Positions 1-7,673 of a stretch of 34,511 bases of DNA are shown here, in pieces. Each line of letters starts with the position of its first letter. Within the stretch, counting starts at the first letter, position 1. The position numbers were made by a program, and so were the translations under genes. The stretch is taken from NCBI GenBank assembly GCA_944392485.1, contig CALXWO010000004.1:89039-123549 (forward strand). The letters run 5' to 3'. The DNA comes from an uncultured Clostridia bacterium (lineage in GTDB: Bacteria; Bacillota; Clostridia; TANB77; CAG-508). The notes beneath the pieces were generated by a model that had not been told where the DNA came from, searched no databases, and worked only from the letters and a program-made list of their open reading frames with translations.

Positions 1-446
1 CTTAATGGATCTTCTAAGAACTTATCACTTGTTGCCCTTATTATTTCGTTTTTTATATCTTTAGTACCATTAAAAGGATCTATAATTTCTTTTGTTAAAA
101 CATCTTGTGCAATAGAATTTATCGTTATATCTCTTCTTTTTAAATCTTCTTCAATTGTGATTTTTTTACTTGTTGTAATTTCGAATTGTTTATGTCCTTT
201 TCCTATCTTTTTTTCTGTTCTTGCTAGTGCAAATTCGCATCCTTCTAAATCGAATACTTCAAAAGACTTACCTCTTATATGTGCATTTGGAAACAGCCTC
301 ATAAATTCTTCTTTTTCTAGCCCAACAACACAATAATCTCTATCAAAAATAGGCTTATTAAGTATGCTATCTCTTATAGCCCCTCCTACTAAATAAAGCC
401 TACCACCATTTTTTTCAATTATTTTTGCAATTTCTTCTATTTCCAT
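1..446 (-). CDS. CCA tRNA nucleotidyltransferase / poly(A) polymerase family, N-terminal part (runs off the window)
   Basis: The first 148 residues of a class II nucleotidyltransferase are present. The start is the ATG at 444-446 and the gene continues beyond base 1. The head domain motif LVGGAIRDSIL near residue 19 is the glycine-rich nucleotide-binding loop. It is followed by FDRDYCVVG, which carries the acidic metal ligands in the expected place, and later by KRRDITINSIA, the RRDFTINA-type motif of this family. Such enzymes add CCA to tRNA 3' ends; some clostridial homologues are poly(A) polymerases, and this fragment cannot separate the two. No in-frame CGG occurs. The gene lies 68 nt downstream of the FAD oxidoreductase in the same direction and may be co-transcribed. 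Confidence 0.9.
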   Translation of the reverse strand, partial: MEIEEIAKIIEKNGGRLYLVGGAIRDSILNKPIFDRDYCVVGLEKEEFMRLFPNAHIRGKSFEVFDLEGCEFALARTEKKIGKGHKQFEITTSKKITIEEDLKRRDITINSIAQDVLTKEIIDPFNGTKDIKNEIIRATSDKFLEDPL

Positions 447-514
447 AATCTTACCCTAATCTTCAGTATTTGCTCTTTTTTATTTAAATATACAATTTGA
501 TAATATCACAAATT

Positions 515-1945
515 TTATATGTTCCTTGCCATTTGGATTCCTGAACATGATGCCATCATTAACCCTCTTGTCATTCCTCCTCCGTCTCCTATTGAGTATA
601 GTCCTTTTATGTTTGTTTCAAACTCACTATTTATTACTACTTTGTTGCTATAAAATTTTATTTCTGGTGCATATAGTAGGTTGTCTGGATTTCCAAATCC
701 TTCTACTACTTTGTCTATCGCTCTTATAAATTCTAATATGCTTGTCATTGTTCTATATCCTAATGCAAATGTTATATCTCCTGCTACTGCAGATTTTAGT
801 GTAGGTTCTACTGAATTTCTTTGGAGCTCATAATCCCATGTTCTTTTTCCTCTATGTATGTCTCCAAGCCTTTGTACTACAATGTTTCCTGCTCCTAAGT
901 CATTTAGGTTTTGTGCAACATTTCTACCATATCTAATTGGTTGGTTAAATGGATGTGTAAAGTGATGTGATACAAGTATTGCTAAATTAGTGTTTGTGCT
1001 TTTTCTTTCTTTATATGAATGCCCATTTACTAAGGTTAGGTTATTGTCGTAAACTTCTGCTGAAACAAATCCACTTGGATTTTGACAAAATGTTCTTACT
1101 TTATCTCTAAAAGGTCCTACTCTTCCTACGAATTTAGCTTCGTACATATATTTATTTACATCTTTCATTATTTCGTCTGGAAGTTCATATCTTACACCAA
1201 TGTCTACAATTCCTGTTTCTGCTTTAATCCCATGCTTATTGCACATTTCTACTAGCCAGTTTGCACCTTTTCTTCCTACTGCTAATACTACTTTGTTTGA
1301 ATATATTGTTTCTAATGGATATTCCTCATTATCTATATACTTAGCTTCTTTTACCTTAACGCCTTTTATTTCTCCATTTTCTACTATCAAGTCAGAAACA
1401 GCTGTATTAAATCTCATTTCTATACCATTATCTTCTATATATTTTTCTAATCTACCATATACTTCATGGCTTTTTTCTGTACCTAAATGTCTAATTGGAA
1501 TATTTATTAATTTTATTCCATCTTTTTCTGCTCTTTTAGAAATTTTTGCTATTTCTTCTTGATATTCTATGCCTTCTAGTTTTTTATCTGCTCCAAAATC
1601 TAAATATATTTTGTCTGCGTAATCTATTAGTTCTTTTGTTTTTGGAACTCCTATGTATTTATGAAGTATTCCTCCTACATGGATATCATCATCTTTGCTA
1701 TTATATAAAGATAATTTTCCATCAGAAAATGCTCCTGCCCCTGAGAAACCATTTGTTATATTACACATTGGTTTGCAGTGAATACATTTTTTTGTTTTTT
1801 CTATTGGACAATTTCTATCTTCTACTCTCTTCCCTTGATCTATTAATAATACCTTTTTATTTTTATTTAACTGTATTAATTCATAGGCACAAAAAATAGA
1901 GCTTGGCCCCATTCCAACAATTATTACATCATATTTATCACTCAT
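515..1945 (-). CDS. FAD-dependent oxidoreductase (COG2509-type dehydrogenase)
   Basis: This is a 476-residue flavoprotein. The N-terminus YDVIIVGMGPSSIF is a Rossmann dinucleotide-binding motif. A Cys-rich stretch (CIHCKPMC) precedes GFSGAGAFSDGKL, typical of this uncharacterised dehydrogenase family, and the C-terminal GDGGGMTRGLMMAS closes the FAD site. I chose the ATG at 1943-1945 because GGAGTG sits upstream at good spacing. A possible extension to 2032 has no ribosome binding site and would need an in-frame CGG, a codon avoided everywhere in this genome except at recoding sites. The substrate is unknown. The gene has its own putative promoter at 1979-2007 and follows the terminator of the por operon. 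Confidence 0.88.
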   Translation of the reverse strand: MSDKYDVIIVGMGPSSIFCAYELIQLNKNKKVLLIDQGKRVEDRNCPIEKTKKCIHCKPMCNITNGFSGAGAFSDGKLSLYNSKDDDIHVGGILHKYIGVPKTKELIDYADKIYLDFGADKKLEGIEYQEEIAKISKRAEKDGIKLINIPIRHLGTEKSHEVYGRLEKYIEDNGIEMRFNTAVSDLIVENGEIKGVKVKEAKYIDNEEYPLETIYSNKVVLAVGRKGANWLVEMCNKHGIKAETGIVDIGVRYELPDEIMKDVNKYMYEAKFVGRVGPFRDKVRTFCQNPSGFVSAEVYDNNLTLVNGHSYKERKSTNTNLAILVSHHFTHPFNQPIRYGRNVAQNLNDLGAGNIVVQRLGDIHRGKRTWDYELQRNSVEPTLKSAVAGDITFALGYRTMTSILEFIRAIDKVVEGFGNPDNLLYAPEIKFYSNKVVINSEFETNIKGLYSIGDGGGMTRGLMMASCSGIQMARNI

Positions 1946-1978
1946 AAAATCACTCCGTTTTTTAGCTTTTACGTATAT

Positions 1979-2007
1979 AATATAGCATAAAAGTACGTTT
2001 TTTTCAA
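1979..2007 (-). promoter_or_regulatory. Putative sigma-A promoter of the FAD oxidoreductase gene
   Basis: Read on the minus strand, a TTGAAA -35 box (2002-2007), a 17-nt spacer and a TATATT -10 box (1979-1984) lie about 35 nt upstream of the chosen start. Confidence 0.45.
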
Positions 2008-2020
2008 TTGGTATTATGCG

Positions 2021-2055
2021 AAAAAAATGCACTAGTGACAGCTAGTGCATTTTTA
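2021..2055 (-). terminator. Intrinsic terminator after porB
   Basis: A perfect 9-bp stem (ATGCACTAG / CTAGTGCAT), extended by A:T pairs, encloses a 6-nt loop and is followed on the minus strand by a run of T. It lies after the porB stop and before the FAD gene promoter, so it ends the por operon. Confidence 0.8.
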
Positions 2056-2137
2056 AGTTACCTTACAAATGAAAATTTAAGCAAATTTTCGCAATTGCTA
2101 AATATATTATATAATTGCTTACAATATTTGTCAATAG

Positions 2138-3094
2138 TTATTCTTCTCTATTTGTTATTTCTTCTAAATTCAATAATTCTTCCCATCTTTTGTCTACTTC
2201 TTTTTGGAATTCTTCTATCATCCACTCATTTCCTGGTTTAAACATATGTTTAAATCTTTTTTGTGGTTTTAAAAATTCTTCAACTGGTAATTTATTTTTT
2301 GGTTTGTAGTTTACTTTATATTTTCCATCTATAACCTCATATAATGGCCAATAGCATGTTTCTACTGCTAATTTATTTATTTTCATTAAGTCTTCGGTGT
2401 TATACCCCCAGCCTCTTGGACAAGGTGCAAGCACATTTAAAAATGTTGGTCCTTCTGTATATATTGCTTTTTCTGCTTTTTCATATAAATCTTTAAAGTT
2501 ATTTACTGCAATTGTTTGAGCAGCATAAGGTATATGGTGACTTGCCATTATATTTGTTAAGTCTTTTCTACTTTGCATTTTACCTGGAACTACTGTTCCC
2601 GCAGGGCTTGTTGTAGTATCTGCAAATTTTGGTGTTGCACTTGATCTTTGAATTCCTGTGTTCATATATGCTCCATTATCATAGCATACATAAACCATAT
2701 CATGTCCTCTTTCCATTGCACCTGATAAACTTTGAAGTCCTATGTCATATGTTCCTCCATCTCCTCCAAATGCAATAAATTTTGTTGTTTCATTCTCTGG
2801 TATTTTTCCTCTTCTTTTTAAAGCTTTGTATGCAGCTTCTGCTCCTCCTGCATTTGCTGCTGCACATTCAAATGCTGTATGAATAAATGAATCTGTCCAT
2901 GATGTATATGGATATATAAATGTTGATACCTCCATACATCCTGTTGCAACACTAACAACTGCGTGATCTTCTGGTTTTAATGCTCTTAAAATCATTCTTG
3001 CTACTGGTGGTGCGCCACATCCTGCACACATTCTATGTCCTGCTGTAAATCTTGATGACTTTTCAGCCACTACTTGTTTTAAATTATATGGCAT
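2138..3094 (-). CDS. porB: Pyruvate:ferredoxin oxidoreductase, beta (TPP-binding) subunit
   Basis: This 318-residue subunit carries the thiamine diphosphate of the four-subunit enzyme that converts pyruvate and CoA to acetyl-CoA and CO2 with reduction of ferredoxin. GHRMCAGCG near residue 19 supplies two cluster-ligating cysteines; further conserved cysteines are at ATGCMEV and at LAPCPRGW. The TPP/Mg motif is GGDGGTYDIG followed by YDNGAYMNTG. The length is normal for PorB. It is the last gene of porCDAB, 142 nt after porA; a GTGAGAAGTG-type hairpin repeat fills that gap. It ends 80 nt before a strong terminator. A 2-ketoisovalerate-type enzyme is the alternative, but the alpha subunit looks pyruvate-like. 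Confidence 0.93.
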   Translation of the reverse strand: MPYNLKQVVAEKSSRFTAGHRMCAGCGAPPVARMILRALKPEDHAVVSVATGCMEVSTFIYPYTSWTDSFIHTAFECAAANAGGAEAAYKALKRRGKIPENETTKFIAFGGDGGTYDIGLQSLSGAMERGHDMVYVCYDNGAYMNTGIQRSSATPKFADTTTSPAGTVVPGKMQSRKDLTNIMASHHIPYAAQTIAVNNFKDLYEKAEKAIYTEGPTFLNVLAPCPRGWGYNTEDLMKINKLAVETCYWPLYEVIDGKYKVNYKPKNKLPVEEFLKPQKRFKHMFKPGNEWMIEEFQKEVDKRWEELLNLEEITNREE

Positions 3095-3124
3095 AATATT
3101 TACCTCCTGAATTCTATTAATATA

Positions 3125-3222
3125 GATGTGAGATGTGTGAGGTGTGAAGTGTGTCTTTAAAATTACTCCTCGTAAGATTTATCCCAAATTTCACACTTCC
3201 CACATCCCACTTCGCACTTCAT
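3125..3222. repeat. Family A hairpin repeat (GTGAGAAGTG-type), copy 1
   Basis: Two arms, 3125-3156 and 3187-3222, are built from degenerate units of the type GTGTGAAGTG and their complements (CACTTCACAC), forming a long imperfect hairpin between porA and porB. Similar elements lie at 6683-6753, 30053-30152 and 32341-32422. Confidence 0.75.
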
Positions 3223-3236
3223 ATTTAAATTACAAT

Positions 3237-4418
3237 TTATCTCCTCAAACCCAAATATCTGTATGGATTATCTATTTTTCCTGTTTTTACAATTTCGGCT
3301 AAATCATTATATACAGATTCAATGTCATCTGCTTTTGTATCTCTTCCACCAATTCCATAAACATAATCTACCATTGGTACCTCTTTTTTGTTTACATACA
3401 TTGCTGATGTTACATCTTGGAATAATGCTCCTCCAACAGCATTTAGTGAATCTGCCTTATCTAAAATAGCTACTGCTTTTAAATGTCCTAAAGCCTTTGC
3501 AATTTCTTCTGCTGGGAATGGTCTAAATACTCTTAGTTTTAAAAGTCCTGCTTTTATTCCTTTTTGTCTTAAATTATCTACTACATATTTTGTAGTCCCT
3601 GCAGTTGAGTTCATGCATACTATTGCTATTTCTGCGTCATCTAATTTATATTCTTCAAAGAAAGAATATTTTCTTCCGGTAATTTCTTCAAAATCTTTTG
3701 CTACATCTAATATTACTTGTTTTGCATTTCTCATTGCCTCTGCTTGAGCTGCTTTATGTTCAAATAAATAGCTCTGCAAATCTAATGGTCCAACAGCAAT
3801 TGGATTATTCTTGTTCAATAAATATTCATCTGGATTATATTCACCTACAAATTTTTTTACTACATCATCTTCTAATAGCTCTATATTTTCTATAGAATGT
3901 GATGTTATAAATCCATCTTGGCATACCATTAATGGCAATTTTACTTTTTTATTTTCTGCAATTCTATGTGCCATTATTAAATTATCATATGCTTCTTGGT
4001 TATTCTCTGAAAACATCATTATCCAACCTGCATCTCTTACTCCCATTGCATCTGAATGGTCGTTATGAATATTTAGTGGACCTGAAACTGCTCTATTTAC
4101 TAAAGACATAACTATTGGAAGTCTTAAGCTAGATGCAATATATATCATCTCCCACATTAATGATAATCCATTTGCAGATGTAGCAGTCATTGCTCTTCCT
4201 CCTGCTGCTTCTGCACCTATTGTAGCGGCCATTGCACTATGCTCACTTTCAACTGCAACAAACTCTGTATTTACTTCTCCATTACTTACAAAGCTAGAAA
4301 AATATTGTGGAATTTCTGTTGATGGTGTTATTGGGAATGCTGCTACTACATCTGGATTTATTTGCTTCATTGCAATAGCTGCCGCTTCATTACCACTTAA
4401 ACGTTCTCTAATACTCAT
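3237..4418 (-). CDS. porA: Pyruvate:ferredoxin oxidoreductase, alpha subunit
   Basis: This 393-residue subunit has the pyrimidine-binding N-terminal domain (FPITPSTEIPQYF, near residue 29) and the strongly conserved VESEHSAMAATIGAEAAGGR and TATSANGLSLMWE segments. It also has NRAVSGPLNIHNDHSD, typical of pyruvate-specific PorA. Domain II and the C-terminal transketolase-like domain follow. The length matches the family. The start ATG at 4416-4418 has an AGGAAG-type ribosome binding site (AGAAAGGAAGAAAAAGT upstream). The 221-nt gap to porD is filled by a short TGTAGGGG-type hairpin and a roughly 120-bp inverted-repeat element, yet gene order gamma-delta-alpha-beta is the canonical one. Confidence 0.93.
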   Translation of the reverse strand: MSIRERLSGNEAAAIAMKQINPDVVAAFPITPSTEIPQYFSSFVSNGEVNTEFVAVESEHSAMAATIGAEAAGGRAMTATSANGLSLMWEMIYIASSLRLPIVMSLVNRAVSGPLNIHNDHSDAMGVRDAGWIMMFSENNQEAYDNLIMAHRIAENKKVKLPLMVCQDGFITSHSIENIELLEDDVVKKFVGEYNPDEYLLNKNNPIAVGPLDLQSYLFEHKAAQAEAMRNAKQVILDVAKDFEEITGRKYSFFEEYKLDDAEIAIVCMNSTAGTTKYVVDNLRQKGIKAGLLKLRVFRPFPAEEIAKALGHLKAVAILDKADSLNAVGGALFQDVTSAMYVNKKEVPMVDYVYGIGGRDTKADDIESVYNDLAEIVKTGKIDNPYRYLGLRR

Positions 4419-4483
4419 ACTTTTTCTTCCTTTCTCTTAATTTTCATTATATTTTTATAATTTTAAGTCATTCCTTCGATTGG

Positions 4484-4508
4484 AGGACGACCACAGGTCG
4501 CCCCTACA
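4484..4508. repeat. Family B repeat (CGCCCCTACA end), short copy
   Basis: GGACGACC-ACA-GGTCGCCC followed by CTACA is a small hairpin sharing the CGCCCCTACA end with elements at 22357-22425 and 28484-28510. Confidence 0.6.
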
Positions 4509-4520
4509 AATTATTTTTTG

Positions 4521-4641
4521 AAACGAAGCAAATTAGGTATATTGCAAGGAAAACGATTAAAAAATTTTGAGATAGTACATAGGTACATCGAAAAATTTTT
4601 TAAGAAGTTTGACACAGCAAGATGCCTAATTTCATTCGTTT
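4521..4641. repeat. Family C inverted-repeat element, copy 1
   Basis: A 121-bp element between porA and porD. Its ends are imperfect inverted repeats: 4521-4545 begins AAACGAAGCAAATTAGG and 4617-4641 ends CCTAATTTCATTCGTTTA. The centre (about 4564-4603) is a second hairpin around GATAGTACATAGGTACATCG flanked by A/T runs. The right end abuts the porD stop codon. Related copies are at 32437-32561 and, for the core, 22193-22236. It has no coding capacity and is MITE-like in organisation. Confidence 0.75.
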
Positions 4642-4927
4642 ACTCCATCACAATTGCGCCGAAAGGACAAACCTTAGCACAAACTCCGCATCCTTTACAA
4701 TAGTCATAATTAAAATCTGTTCTCTTTTGGTCTTTTCCAACTGGTATTGCGTCATCTGGGCAAACTGGAAAACATAAACCACATTGTTTGCATTTTTCTG
4801 ATAAATATATTGGTTTTTGACTTCTCCAGTCTCCTGTTTTAAAGTTTCTTGCATTTCCTGCTTCATATATATCTCCACCTGGAGTTAATTCTTGCATTGG
4901 TGTATTGCTATTTATTTTTTCTGTCAT
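4640..4927 (-). CDS. porD: Pyruvate:ferredoxin oxidoreductase, delta (ferredoxin-like) subunit
   Basis: This 95-residue subunit has two complete [4Fe-4S] motifs, CKQCGLCFPVCPDDAI and CKGCGVCAKVCPFGAI. It passes electrons from the TPP site to free ferredoxin. An N-terminal stretch with TPGGDIYEAGNARNFKTGDWR is typical of PorD/VorD. Its ATG overlaps the TGA of porC (ATGA, 4924-4927), indicating translational coupling and confirming that UGA is a stop here. CGG trinucleotides in TGC GGA and TTC GGC straddle codons and cause no frame problem. Confidence 0.94.
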   Translation of the reverse strand: MTEKINSNTPMQELTPGGDIYEAGNARNFKTGDWRSQKPIYLSEKCKQCGLCFPVCPDDAIPVGKDQKRTDFNYDYCKGCGVCAKVCPFGAIVME

Positions 4928-5502
4928 ATTTTTTCGACCTCCTTTAAAGCAATCTCTAAAGCCTTCATATTTCCTTCTATTACTTCTGGTTTTTTAGCAA
5001 ATTTGTGTTTAAATGATCCTTTCATATCGTTTAATAATTCTTCGTCTGTCATAATTTTGCTTACCTTTACTATTGCTGCAAGCATAGGTACATTTGGAAA
5101 ATATTTTCCTAAAGCTTCTTCTGAAATTTTTCTTGCATCTATTTTGTATATTTCTCCTTTATATCCTTTTAAAACTTTTCTTATATAGTCATTATCTTTT
5201 GTAGTGTTTATTACTATTGCTCCTTCTTGTTTTAATCCTGCTGTTACATCCACAGATTCTAAAAGTGTATCATCTACTACTACTACATAGTCTGGTTCAT
5301 AAATATTGCTATGTATTCTTATTGGATTTATACTTATTCTGTTATATGCGGTAATTGGTGCTCCCATTCTTTCTGGGCCGTATTCTGGAAATCCTTGTAT
5401 ATATTTTCCAGTATTGAATGCTGCATCTGCTAAAAGGAGTGATGCTGTCTTTGCTCCTTGGCCTCCTCTTCCATGCCATCTGATTTCGATTAAATCATTC
5501 AT
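4924..5502 (-). CDS. porC: Pyruvate:ferredoxin oxidoreductase, gamma subunit
   Basis: This 192-residue subunit opens with EIRWHGRGGQGAKTAS, the hallmark of 2-oxoacid:ferredoxin oxidoreductase gamma subunits, then GFPEYGPERMGAPITAYNRIS. The length is normal. It is the first gene of the operon. An AGAAGGAGG ribosome binding site precedes the ATG at 5500-5502, and a good promoter lies at 5538-5566. Gene order porC-porD-porA-porB on the minus strand is that of the four-subunit enzymes. Confidence 0.93.
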   Translation of the reverse strand: MNDLIEIRWHGRGGQGAKTASLLLADAAFNTGKYIQGFPEYGPERMGAPITAYNRISINPIRIHSNIYEPDYVVVVDDTLLESVDVTAGLKQEGAIVINTTKDNDYIRKVLKGYKGEIYKIDARKISEEALGKYFPNVPMLAAIVKVSKIMTDEELLNDMKGSFKHKFAKKPEVIEGNMKALEIALKEVEKI

Positions 5503-5537
5503 TAAGCTTGCCTCCTTCTTATTTTAAATTTAAATTT

Positions 5538-5566
5538 AGTATATGTCTATTTATTTTAAAAGTCAA
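5538..5566 (-). promoter_or_regulatory. Putative promoter of the porCDAB operon
   Basis: On the minus strand, TTGACT (5561-5566), a 17-nt spacer and TATACT (5538-5543) lie about 36 nt upstream of porC. It is divergent from the promoter of the plus-strand gene at 5653. Confidence 0.6.
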
Positions 5567-5587
5567 TACTAACTATTTTTAATGTTT

Positions 5588-5626
5588 TTGACAAAACTTG
5601 AATATATTTATAAAATAATGTATAAT
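5588..5626 (+). promoter_or_regulatory. Putative promoter(s) of the 5653 gene
   Basis: Two overlapping solutions with 17-nt spacers are visible: TTGACA (5588-5593) with TAAAAT (5611-5616), and TTGAAT (5598-5603) with TATAAT (5621-5626). The sequence does not decide between them. Confidence 0.5.
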
Positions 5627-5652
5627 AAGATTATATTATAGGAGGTTGAATT

Positions 5653-6414
5653 ATGAGTAGAGAAGATTTTTTAAAAAGCTTATCGGTAAGAAATAACGAT
5701 CCTAAAAAGTATAGTGGTAAAAAATTAGATTTTAATAAATTAAAAGGTAATGTTCAAAAGAAAATTGCAGTTGGATTAATGGTCGCAATTGTTATAACTG
5801 GATTTGCAGGTTGTGCTCGAAAAGCACATGAAGAGCCTACTGTTAATACTCCTGCTACTAGTCAATCAACAACAATAGACGAATATGATTATTTAAATAG
5901 TGGCGATGCAATCCTTGATGATTTTAAAGAACGTTATGTTGAAGCATATAATGAAAAAAATGGTACAAACTATGCTCCTTCGCAAATATCTGTAAATTTA
6001 ACACATCCTAATTATTTATATGAAACAAGTGATGGTAAGTTTATAACTCATGGAAATACTCCTTATGAAACAGAAGATGTATTAGATAAATATGGTGATT
6101 ATAAAAAAACTGCCGCTTCAACTGGTAATATTGATTTAATTCAGATTATAAATTCACGTACTGACTCACCAATTGAAACATATGCTACCTTCTTTTCAGA
6201 AAATGGATATATAGCAAGCCCTGTATATAGTAGTAAAGATTTAGACTCGCTTTTGAATGATCTTAAAAATCCTAAAGATTCTACATTAGAAGATTTAATA
6301 ACTGCATGTAAAGTTGCAATACGAGCTAAAGAATCTGATAAATTAACAAATTCTTTAAAACAAGAATATATTAACTCCTTTGAAGAAAAAACAGAAAATG
6401 ATTTAGAGCATTAA
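5653..6414 (+). CDS. Putative membrane-anchored or lipoprotein of unknown function
   Basis: This 253-residue protein has an excellent AGGAGG ribosome binding site (5641-5646). A 37-residue hydrophilic, lysine-rich N-terminus precedes one hydrophobic segment (about 38-53, IAVGLMVAIVITGFAG) that ends in Cys54 within FAGC, resembling a lipobox. The n-region is unusually long for a lipoprotein signal, so a single-pass membrane protein with a short cytoplasmic tail is the alternative. After the segment come a Thr/Ser/Pro linker and an acidic, soluble domain with no motif I recognise. It is one of only two plus-strand genes in the window, is monocistronic between its own promoter and a bidirectional terminator, and has no in-frame CGG. 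Confidence 0.75.
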   Translation: MSREDFLKSLSVRNNDPKKYSGKKLDFNKLKGNVQKKIAVGLMVAIVITGFAGCARKAHEEPTVNTPATSQSTTIDEYDYLNSGDAILDDFKERYVEAYNEKNGTNYAPSQISVNLTHPNYLYETSDGKFITHGNTPYETEDVLDKYGDYKKTAASTGNIDLIQIINSRTDSPIETYATFFSENGYIASPVYSSKDLDSLLNDLKNPKDSTLEDLITACKVAIRAKESDKLTNSLKQEYINSFEEKTENDLEH

Positions 6415-6425
6415 ATAAACATATA

Positions 6426-6466
6426 AAAATAAGTATGGCAAATTTAAAGCCATACTTATTTTTTTG
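6426..6466. terminator. Bidirectional intrinsic terminator
   Basis: Arms 6426-6439 and 6449-6463 pair perfectly around AAGTATGGC / GCCATACTT, with T runs on both strands. It serves the 5653 gene on the plus strand and the ferredoxin gene on the minus strand, which converge here. Confidence 0.85.
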
Positions 6467-6472
6467 TCTTTT

Positions 6473-6643
6473 TTATTCTTCTTCTGGTGCTTCTACTGGA
6501 CATACTCCTGCACAAGTACCACAGCCTATGCATGCAGATGCATCTATTTCGTATTTATCTTCTCCTTGTGATATACATCCAACAGGGCATTCTGCTGCAC
6601 AAGCTCCACAAGATATACATTTATCTGTAATTTTATAAGACAT
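6473..6643 (-). CDS. Small 2[4Fe-4S] ferredoxin
   Basis: The gene encodes 56 residues: ATG at 6641-6643, GAGGAGG ribosome binding site just upstream, TAA at 6473-6475. Two cluster motifs are complete: CISCGACAAECPVGCI near residue 9 and CIGCGTCAGVCPVEAP near residue 38. The short acidic C-terminus (APEEE) is typical of clostridial ferredoxins. It is the likely electron acceptor of the pyruvate:ferredoxin oxidoreductase encoded nearby (inference from family knowledge). It is the last gene of the run that begins with the response regulator, separated from ricT by a hairpin repeat. Confidence 0.95.
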   Translation of the reverse strand: MSYKITDKCISCGACAAECPVGCISQGEDKYEIDASACIGCGTCAGVCPVEAPEEE

Positions 6644-6682
6644 TTAAAATTCCTCCTCTCTCAAACATTTTATATAATTTTT

Positions 6683-6753
6683 TGAGGTTGGAAGTGGGAT
6701 GTGTGAAGTGTGTATTTATTTTTTCACACTTCACACCGCACACTTCGCACTTC
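6683..6753. repeat. Family A hairpin repeat, copy 2
   Basis: Arms 6683-6713 and 6723-6753 (GAAGTGGGATGTGTGAAGTG and its near-complement) form a long imperfect hairpin between ricT and the ferredoxin gene. Confidence 0.75.
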
Positions 6754-6756
6754 TTT

Positions 6757-7673
6757 TTAATTATTATTTTTTTTGTCAATTTCTTCTAACTTTTCTAGTT
6801 CTTCTAGTTCTTTTAAATCTTCTGGATTTTCTACTTCTAAAGTATCATCTTCTTTTTCTATATTTTTTATAATTTTAACATCATTTGCTTGATATTTCTT
6901 AAAATATGTATCTTCTCCATCTTTAAATTTTACTTTTACTGTTTCTTTTAATGTTTCTACTCCGGCAAACTTCACCTTCGCCTTCTTCTGTTTTTACTAT
7001 TGCTCCTATTTTTGGTAACCTAGCAAGTTTTTCCTCATACACCTCTTGCTCGTATTTTAAGCAACACTTAAGTCTACCACAATTTCCAGATATTTTAGAT
7101 GGATTAAGAGATATGTTTTGTTCTTTTGCCATTTTTATTGAAACTGTTTCAAAATTATTTAAAAAAGAACAACAGCATAGCTCCCTGCCACACATTCCGT
7201 TTCCTCCGAAGTTTTCTTACCTCGTCTCTTACTCCTATTTGCCTTAATTCTATTCTAGTCTTAAAAATTGATGCTAAATCTTTTACTAAATCTCTAAAAT
7301 CAATTCTTCCTTCAGCAGTAAAAAAGAATAAAAGTTTACTTCTATCAAATTTATATTCTACGTCTGTTAATGTCATATTTAATTTATGTTCTTTTATTTT
7401 TTTATTACATATTTTTAACGCTTCTTGTTCCTTTTTTTTGTTTTCTTCGTGATGTTTTTCATCTTTTTGTGTTGCAACTCTAATTATTTTTTTTAATGGT
7501 TTTTCTAGCTTTTCATCTGGAAATATTCTGTTTGGAATAACTACTTCTCCAAATTCTTTTCCCATAGATGTTTCAACTATTACATTTTTACCCTTTTCTA
7601 TTTTTATTCCATCAGGATCAAAAAAATAAATTTTTCCTGGTTTTTTAAATCTAACTCCTATAATATTAGCCAT
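6757..7673 (-). CDS. ricT: RicT/YaaT-like PSP1-domain protein, read through two CGG +1 recoding sites
   Basis: The 304-residue product is encoded by 7673-7209, 7207-6965 and 6963-6757 (155, 81 and 68 codons, then stop). Each segment is a whole number of codons once one C is skipped. Residues 1-155 are the PSP1 N-terminal part. After the first site comes GGNGMCGRELCCCSF and later CGRLKCCLKYE, the invariant Cys-rich core of RicT, a component of the RicA-RicF-RicT [4Fe-4S] complex that affects RNA processing in Bacillus. Without the shift, the protein ends in a short nonsense tail and loses every cysteine of this core. The second site restores GVETLKETVKVKF. The acidic, low-complexity C-terminus varies in the family. 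It overlaps holB by 8 nt. Confidence 0.88.
6961..6964 (-). other. CGG +1 recoding site, ricT site 2
   Basis: Minus strand: GTT TGC C GGA GTA. The zero frame reads TGC CGG AGT and ends in a short nonsense tail; skipping the C (base 6964) resumes V-E-T-L-K-E. Confidence 0.88.
7205..7208 (-). other. CGG +1 recoding site, ricT site 1
   Basis: Minus strand: AAA CTT C GGA GGA AAC. Skipping the C (base 7208) gives K-L-G-G-N-G-M-C-G, the invariant RicT motif. Confidence 0.93.

Noticed and set aside
1946..2032. N-terminal extension of the FAD oxidoreductase (29 extra residues)
   Set aside because: No ribosome binding site, overlaps the promoter, and would require an ordinary in-frame CGG.
4924..4927. 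UGA recoding (genetic code 4 or 25)
   Set aside because: porC ends in TGA overlapping the porD start, and I found no in-frame TGA inside conserved proteins.
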